11,294 nt of DNA, taken from the NCBI GenBank assembly GCA_045633415.1, contig JAZQYH010000055.1:1-11294 (forward strand). The letters are read 5' to 3'. Positions 7,204 to 11,294 of this stretch are shown here, in pieces (the stretch's first letter is position 1; every line of letters begins with the position of its first letter). The stretch comes from RGIG3102 sp045633415 (GTDB lineage Bacteria; Bacillota; Clostridia; Oscillospirales; Ruminococcaceae). Both the position numbers and the translations under genes were made by a program. The notes beneath the pieces were generated by a model, which saw nothing but the letters and a program-made list of their open reading frames with translations, ran no database searches and was not told the origin of the DNA.

Positions 7204-7238
7204 AATTTACAATAGTTATATATATAGAGGAGACTAAT

Positions 7239-8183
7239 ATGAACGTAACAAAATTTGTGGAATACCACAACAAAGTAGTAGACAACTGCTCAAAGGTTAT
7301 TGTTGGTAAAGATGACATAATCTCTCTTGTACTGACAAGTTTTGTATGTGGTGGTCATGTACTGCTGGAAGATATTCCTGGTACCGGTAAAACAATGCTT
7401 CTTCGTGCATTTGCAAAAACAATCGGTGGCGATTTCAGACGTATCCAGTTTACACCTGACCTTCTGCCAAGTGACCTGACAGGTATCAACTTCTACAACC
7501 AGAAAACAGGTGAATTTGAATTCCGCCCAGGTCCACTGTTTTCAAACATTATTCTGGCAGACGAAATCAACCGTGCCACACCTAGAACACAGTCCAGCCT
7601 GCTGGAAGCTATGGAAGAAAAACAGATTACAGTAGACGGCGTTACAACACAGCTGGAACCACCATTTATGGTTATGGCAACACAGAACCCACTGGAATCC
7701 TATGGCACATTCCCACTGCCAGATGCACAGATGGACCGTTTCTTTATGCGACTGTCCCTTGGTTATATGACACGCCAGCAGGAAATGAGCGTTCTTGGCA
7801 GAAAAGACTCTGTTACACTGATTGAAGATTTACAGCAGGTGGTTACAGCAGAAGAAACAGCATATGTTTGCTCTGCATTTAAAGAAGTAACAGTTTCCGA
7901 AGCTGTTCTTGGCTATATCATGGACATTATCGAAGGCACACGTACAGAAGACAACTTTGTTACAGGTGTATCCACACGTGGTGCTATCGCGCTGTATAAA
8001 GCCAGTCAGGTAACTGCCGCATTTGCAGGCCGTGATTATGTAATTCCAGAAGATGTTAAACTGGTGGCACCACATGTTCTTGCACACAGAATTTCAAAAG
8101 ACAGTGGCAAAACAGCTGCTGCAGTTAAATTCCTGAACAAGATTATTGAAAATGTTCCTGTTCCACTGGAGACTTTAGCATGA
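7239..8183 (+). CDS. MoxR-family AAA+ ATPase
   Basis: A 314-aa cytoplasmic AAA+ ATPase of the MoxR group, thought to act as a chaperone-like remodeller that works with von Willebrand factor A-like partners. Walker A is I-P-G-T-G-K-T (46-52), Walker B is I-I-L-A-D-E-I-N-R (104-112), and sensor 1 is A-T-Q-N-P (147-151). The family stretch F-P-L-P-D-A-Q-M-D-R-F (158-168) carries the putative arginine finger, and a C-terminal lid domain follows (about 225-310, with T-G-V-S-T-R-G-A sensor 2). The length is typical. AGAGGAG lies just upstream of the ATG. Its stop overlaps the start of the DUF58 gene by ATGA, a common sign of coupled translation, and this MoxR-DUF58 pairing is the classic arrangement. 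Confidence 0.95.
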   Translation: MNVTKFVEYHNKVVDNCSKVIVGKDDIISLVLTSFVCGGHVLLEDIPGTGKTMLLRAFAKTIGGDFRRIQFTPDLLPSDLTGINFYNQKTGEFEFRPGPLFSNIILADEINRATPRTQSSLLEAMEEKQITVDGVTTQLEPPFMVMATQNPLESYGTFPLPDAQMDRFFMRLSLGYMTRQQEMSVLGRKDSVTLIEDLQQVVTAEETAYVCSAFKEVTVSEAVLGYIMDIIEGTRTEDNFVTGVSTRGAIALYKASQVTAAFAGRDYVIPEDVKLVAPHVLAHRISKDSGKTAAAVKFLNKIIENVPVPLETLA

Positions 8184-9223
8184 TAGCATTTCTTATAATA
8201 TGTATTGTGATTGTCCTGTGGGTACAGCAATGGATGCTGGACAACGTAACAGATTTTGTGGATGCAAATTTCTGGCCGGAAGAAAATGTAGTTGACCCGG
8301 ACGATGCTTTCAATATCATAGTAGAGTTAAAAAACAAAAAAGCCTTCCCGATATATTTTATCAATGTTGAAATGACCTTCCCAAAAGAGTTCAACGTTGC
8401 TTCTGATGCCAAAATCACATCAAAGAGATTTATCAGGGAAAGTCAGGAAATATCTGTGGCTACATGGCTGAAAGCCAACCAGACACTGAAAATGAAGATT
8501 CCTGTTTCTATAGCAGACAGAGGCAGATATTACCTGCCAAACCCTATACTGCATTTTGGTGACTTCCTTGGGCTGAAAGAAAAACAGAAAGAAATGATGT
8601 ATTTCCGTGAAGTTGTTGTGGCTCCAAGAGAGCATGAAACAGAAGAAGTAAAACAGGTGCTGGGTAAATTTATGGGCGAATACTCTGTACGTCGTTTTAT
8701 TTACGAAGACCCTGTACTTACAATAGGTTTCCGTGAATATTCCGGCAGGGAACCAATGAAGATGATTTCATGGAAACAGAGCGCCCAGAAACAGCAGTTG
8801 ATGGTAAAGGAATACGACCATACAATAGAGCCTATCCTGTCTGTTATGCTGAATATGGAAACAGCAGGGGAGAAGACAGTAGCAAATATGGAAAAGGCGT
8901 ATTCCGTTGCCCGTAGTGTTTGCAGTAACCTTGAGTCAAAGGGCATTTCCTACGGCTTTTATATCAACGCACAGATGGCTGGTGGTACAGGGGACATGTA
9001 CTGTGTAGACGATGGTATCGGTGCCCATCACTTTAAAAAGATAATGGAACGTCTGGGCAGGGGTACACACATTCACTCAATGTCCTACAACGAACTTTTA
9101 TACAATGCTAAAAAAGCAAACGGCAATGAACGTGGACTGATTATCATCACACCTGACACTACAATGATGGGTCACACCACATCTGACAGCCAGATATTGG
9201 TGCTGGATGCCTCTGCTTTTTAA
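8180..9223 (+). CDS. DUF58 domain-containing membrane-anchored protein
   Basis: A 347-aa protein of the DUF58 family, whose fold resembles von Willebrand factor A domains and whose members are the usual partners of MoxR ATPases. One hydrophobic segment (about residues 2-15) anchors the N-terminus; many family members have two. A beta-rich region follows (about 35-150), then the DUF58 core with the motif Y-S-G-R-E-P-M-K-M-I-S-W-K-Q-S-A (187-202), which matches the conserved R-x-I-x-W-K-x-S-A signature. Where a vWA domain would have D-x-S-x-S for metal binding, this protein has L-N-M-E-T-A (about 224-229), so a standard MIDAS site looks absent. The start overlaps the moxR stop by four bases; the stop overlaps the ribosome binding site of the next gene. 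Confidence 0.92.
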   Translation: MIAFLIICIVIVLWVQQWMLDNVTDFVDANFWPEENVVDPDDAFNIIVELKNKKAFPIYFINVEMTFPKEFNVASDAKITSKRFIRESQEISVATWLKANQTLKMKIPVSIADRGRYYLPNPILHFGDFLGLKEKQKEMMYFREVVVAPREHETEEVKQVLGKFMGEYSVRRFIYEDPVLTIGFREYSGREPMKMISWKQSAQKQQLMVKEYDHTIEPILSVMLNMETAGEKTVANMEKAYSVARSVCSNLESKGISYGFYINAQMAGGTGDMYCVDDGIGAHHFKKIMERLGRGTHIHSMSYNELLYNAKKANGNERGLIIITPDTTMMGHTTSDSQILVLDASAF

Positions 9224-9235
9224 GGAGTTTAATTT

Positions 9236-10429
9236 ATGATTTTCATACATTCTCTGCGAATGATAGCAGACCTGTCTGTATATTTCTTTCTCGCAGAACT
9301 AGCTGTAATCCAAATGGGCGGCTCGTCACAGTTTGTACAGTTTTTACTGCTGGGGCTTTGCTATGGTGTTATGGTGTCTTTGCAAAACCGCAATTTCAAC
9401 AAGATATACCTGGCTTTGCCTGTGCTGGTGCTGTTTGTACCGGGCAGTACAATTCTGGCGCTTCTGCCGCCTGTGATATATATTCTGTATCTTGTTTATA
9501 ACGAGAATACGAAGCTGACTTGGGACAGGCAGTCTGAACTGTTTTCCATCAGTATTAAATTCTTCCCGCTGGCAGGTGTATTTATCTGCTTTTTAGGGAA
9601 ATATGCAAACTTTATACAGTATGCACTGCCAATGGTGTTTATCTCACTGGCAACATCTGTTTTCCTTATGAGAATGCTTCGTCAGTCACCAGCGGTTTAT
9701 ATGGACCCACACTACCAGAGAAAAAACTGTTCTCTTTTCCTTGTGGTGGTTCTGACAGGGTGGCTGTGCAGCCGAGACTTTGCCTTTAAGCTGATAGGCG
9801 GCGCAATGTCTTTTGTGTATATGAAAGCAATCTATCCTGTGCTGAATGCTTTTATCTATCTGTTTATGGGCATTCTCAGATTGCTGATGTACATATTCTC
9901 ATGGTTTAAACTTGGGGAAATCAAATTTGAAGAAAATCACCTGTCCGGTGGTGATATGGGTCCATCTTTCAAAGATGCAGTAGTTGTGGGCGACCATGTT
10001 GCCACAACAGAAACCATTCTTACAGCGCTGGTAATTATAGTTCTTTTGATTTGTGCATTTTACTTCTTCCGCTGGCTTGCACTGCACAAAGGGGAAGATT
10101 CAATTATAAGCTATGGTTTTGATATGATTCGCAGTAAAGACTCTGCGAAACCTAAAAAAGAACGTGCAACCACAACAGTCCTGCAGGTGAGACGCCAGTA
10201 CCGACAGTTTCTTAAATTATACAGGGAAAACGGTGGTAAAATTGAAACCAGCTTTACCAGTGAAGATGTAATGAACCATTCAGCAGAAGTTTTAAACGAA
10301 ACATCACCTGATGTTCTGAGTGAAATGAGACAGATTTACCTTGCCGCCAGATACGGTGGTATTGCCACAAAGGCTGATTTGAAACGAATGAAGCAGATAA
10401 ACAAAGAACTGTCTGCCAAAAATTCCTGA
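9236..10429 (+). CDS. Polytopic membrane protein with DUF4129-like C-terminus; TgpA-like outline without a transglutaminase core
   Basis: A 397-aa protein. About eight or nine hydrophobic segments are visible (roughly 10-27, 34-49, 57-88 as two, 103-120, 127-146, 166-180, 187-224 as one or two, 262-280). Between the last two lies a polar stretch of about 37 residues (225-261). The cytoplasmic tail (about 315-395) contains V-R-R-Q-Y-R-Q-F-L, T-S-F-T-S-E-D-V and Y-L-A-A-R-Y-G-G, resembling the DUF4129 domain that follows the last membrane helix in TgpA-type transglutaminase proteins. The third gene of a MoxR-DUF58 operon is often such a protein. Here no Cys/His/Asp transglutaminase motif is present. 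AAGGAG at 9222-9227, overlapping the DUF58 stop, sets the start. It is likely the membrane partner of the two upstream proteins. The DUF4129 match is by eye. Confidence 0.75.
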   Translation: MIFIHSLRMIADLSVYFFLAELAVIQMGGSSQFVQFLLLGLCYGVMVSLQNRNFNKIYLALPVLVLFVPGSTILALLPPVIYILYLVYNENTKLTWDRQSELFSISIKFFPLAGVFICFLGKYANFIQYALPMVFISLATSVFLMRMLRQSPAVYMDPHYQRKNCSLFLVVVLTGWLCSRDFAFKLIGGAMSFVYMKAIYPVLNAFIYLFMGILRLLMYIFSWFKLGEIKFEENHLSGGDMGPSFKDAVVVGDHVATTETILTALVIIVLLICAFYFFRWLALHKGEDSIISYGFDMIRSKDSAKPKKERATTTVLQVRRQYRQFLKLYRENGGKIETSFTSEDVMNHSAEVLNETSPDVLSEMRQIYLAARYGGIATKADLKRMKQINKELSAKNS

Positions 10430-10441
10430 TAAAAACAAATA

Positions 10442-10476
10442 AAAACCTCCTGATGCAAATTACATCGGGAGGTTTT
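10442..10476 (+). terminator. Terminator of the moxR operon, probably bidirectional
   Basis: A 14-bp RNA stem, AAAACCTCCTGATG (10442-10455) with CATCGGGAGGTTTT (10463-10476), with one U-G wobble and a 7-base loop, followed by GTTTATT. On the minus strand the stem has one A-C mismatch but is followed by TTTTTATTTG, so it may also end the convergent Lar-like gene. Confidence 0.85.
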
Positions 10477-10502
10477 GTTTATTAATAGTTTGTATAGGCA
10501 GA

Positions 10503-10739
10503 TTATTCACCACGGCCAAAGTTTACCACTCTGCCGTTGTTCCACAGATTAACGCTTGCCAGCTCTGCTTCTTTTTTGCTTTTTTCGTCCTTGTATTCCA
10601 TATGGCCTGTCCGTGCGCCGCAGTCTACACATTCGATGTAAACACACCAGCCACCAACGTGGTCCATAACACCAGGACCACCGCAGTATGGGCAATCCTG
10701 CAGGTCGTACAGTTCAATGTCTTTATATTTATTATCCAT
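10503..10739 (-). CDS. Lar family restriction alleviation-like zinc-ribbon protein
   Basis: A 78-aa protein with two CxxC pairs, C16-P-Y-C19-G-G and C37-V-D-C40-G-A-R, and a C-terminal L-W-N-N-G-R close to the A-W-N-x-R ending of Lar-type proteins. Lar of the Rac prophage modulates type I restriction-modification; most relatives are small phage or chromosomal zinc ribbons with no proven role. The pair of CxxC knuckles should bind one zinc ion. Cys32 is an extra cysteine. The ATG at 10739 is preferred over one 48 bases upstream because AGGAG lies at 10750-10746. The gene sits between two terminators with its own promoter. There are no phage genes in the window, so a restriction-related role is only a family label here. 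Confidence 0.75.
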   Translation of the reverse strand: MDNKYKDIELYDLQDCPYCGGPGVMDHVGGWCVYIECVDCGARTGHMEYKDEKSKKEAELASVNLWNNGRVVNFGRGE

Positions 10740-10775
10740 AGTATTCTCCTGAAATGATAGTTTAAATATGTATAT

Positions 10776-10804
10776 ATTATTGCACATATGAAGATAGAGT
10801 TCAA
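10776..10804 (-). promoter_or_regulatory. Promoter of the Lar-like gene
   Basis: On the minus strand TTGAAC (10804-10799), a 17-bp spacer and AATAAT (10781-10776), which differs from consensus at one base and is preceded by an extended -10 TGC. It begins a few bases after the T-run of the lysS terminator, so the small gene appears to be independently transcribed. Confidence 0.55.
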
Positions 10805-10810
10805 TAGGGA

Positions 10811-10840
10811 ATAAAAAACAGCCTGCAAAATGCAGGCTGT
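10811..10840 (-). terminator. Terminator of lysS
   Basis: A perfect 10-bp stem ACAGCCTGCA (10818-10827) with TGCAGGCTGT (10831-10840) around a 3-base loop. On the minus strand it is followed by TTTTTATT. It starts 13 bases after the lysS stop codon. Confidence 0.92.
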
Positions 10841-10853
10841 AATTTTATGGAAA

Positions 10854-11294
10854 TTATTTTTCAGGTTTCATTGTTGGGAACAGCAGTACATCACGGATGG
10901 ATGCAGAGTCTGTCAGCAGCATAACAAGTCTGTCAAAGCCGAAGCCCAGACCACCTGTTGGTGCCAGACCGTATTCCAGTGCTGTTACGTAGTCGTAGTC
11001 AACCTGTGCTTTGGAGTTTGGTTCCAGTTCTTTTCTTTCTGCAACCTGTCTTTCGAAACGGCCTTTCTGGTCGATTGGGTCATTCAGTTCGCTGAATGCA
11101 TTACCGAATTCCATAGCATTGATGAAGTATTCGAAACGTTCTGTGTATGCTGGATCTTCTGGTTTACGTTTTGCCAGTGGGCTGATTTCTACTGGGTAGT
11201 CGTAGATGAATGTAGGCTGGATAAGGTTTTCTTCAACATAAGCATCAAAGAATTCTGCAAGGATAGCACCTTTGGATGGTACTTCTGGCAGGTC
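10854..11294 (-). CDS. lysS: Lysyl-tRNA synthetase (class II), C-terminal part
   Basis: The last 146 residues of a minus-strand gene that enters from the right edge; the reading frame is open from 11294 to the TAA at 10856. The enzyme charges tRNA-Lys with lysine in the cytoplasm. Visible family segments, in order: P-T-F-I-Y-D-Y-P-V-E-I-S-P-L-A-K, which holds part of the lysine-binding pocket; F-G-N-A-F-S-E-L-N-D-P-I-D-Q; and the class II motif 3 G-G-L-G-F-G-F-D-R-L-V-M-L-L, followed by S-I-R-D-V-L-L-F-P-T-M-K-P. The carboxyl end after K-P is short, as in many bacterial LysS. A 60-residue extension upstream of the first internal ATG (11114) is continuous with the family, so that ATG is not the start. 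Confidence 0.96.
   Translation of the reverse strand, partial: DLPEVPSKGAILAEFFDAYVEENLIQPTFIYDYPVEISPLAKRKPEDPAYTERFEYFINAMEFGNAFSELNDPIDQKGRFERQVAERKELEPNSKAQVDYDYVTALEYGLAPTGGLGFGFDRLVMLLTDSASIRDVLLFPTMKPEK

Noticed and set aside
7177..7238. Possible riboswitch in the moxR leader
   Set aside because: The leader is only about 55 bases, very AT-rich, and shows no multi-stem fold or terminator/anti-terminator pair.
1..11294. CRISPR array, insertion sequence, prophage or defence island
   Set aside because: No spaced direct repeats, transposase, integrase, phage structural or nuclease genes are seen. The Lar-like gene alone is not enough to call a prophage remnant.

Overview
The window looks like a chromosomal segment of a low-to-moderate G+C Gram-positive anaerobe of the Clostridia type. 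The evidence is strong AGGAGG-class ribosome binding sites, short AT-rich intergenic gaps with sigma-A-like promoters, Clostridia-style lipoprotein signal peptides (K-K-L-I-A-L-V-L-S ... V-A-C-G-G), and compact stem plus U-tract terminators after almost every transcript. This placement is an inference from style; I see no rRNA or other taxonomic marker. There are no tRNAs, CRISPR arrays, insertion sequences, integrases or phage structural genes.

Layout, left to right. (1) The start of a minus-strand gene for a small TIGR04076-family protein, cut by the left edge. (2) Divergent from it, a plus-strand pair hflK-hflC encoding two SPFH/band-7 membrane proteins, ending at a bidirectional terminator. 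(3) Three minus-strand genes, each with its own signals: an unrecognised 606-aa lipoprotein, a lipoprotein 5'-nucleotidase/metallophosphatase of the UshA/CD73 type, and a soluble MBL-fold metallohydrolase. (4) A divergent promoter region, then a plus-strand operon of three tightly packed genes: MoxR AAA+ ATPase, DUF58 protein, and a polytopic membrane protein with a DUF4129-like tail. (5) A terminator, then two minus-strand genes: a 78-aa Lar-like zinc-ribbon protein and the 3' end of lysS (lysyl-tRNA synthetase), cut by the right edge.

Functionally this is mostly housekeeping and cell-envelope biology. HflKC form a membrane scaffold that in other bacteria surrounds the FtsH protease. The 5'-nucleotidase and the unknown lipoprotein should sit on the outer face of the membrane. 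MoxR and DUF58 proteins typically work together with a membrane partner, and here the third gene looks like that partner. Its most notable feature is that it has the outline of a TgpA-type transglutaminase protein (membrane bundle, extracytoplasmic segment, last membrane helix, DUF4129-like tail), but only about 37 residues where the transglutaminase core would be. Other points worth a second look are an HflK with an extra N-terminal membrane helix, a perfect inverted repeat at the predicted start of the moxR transcript, and a Lar-like gene with no phage context.
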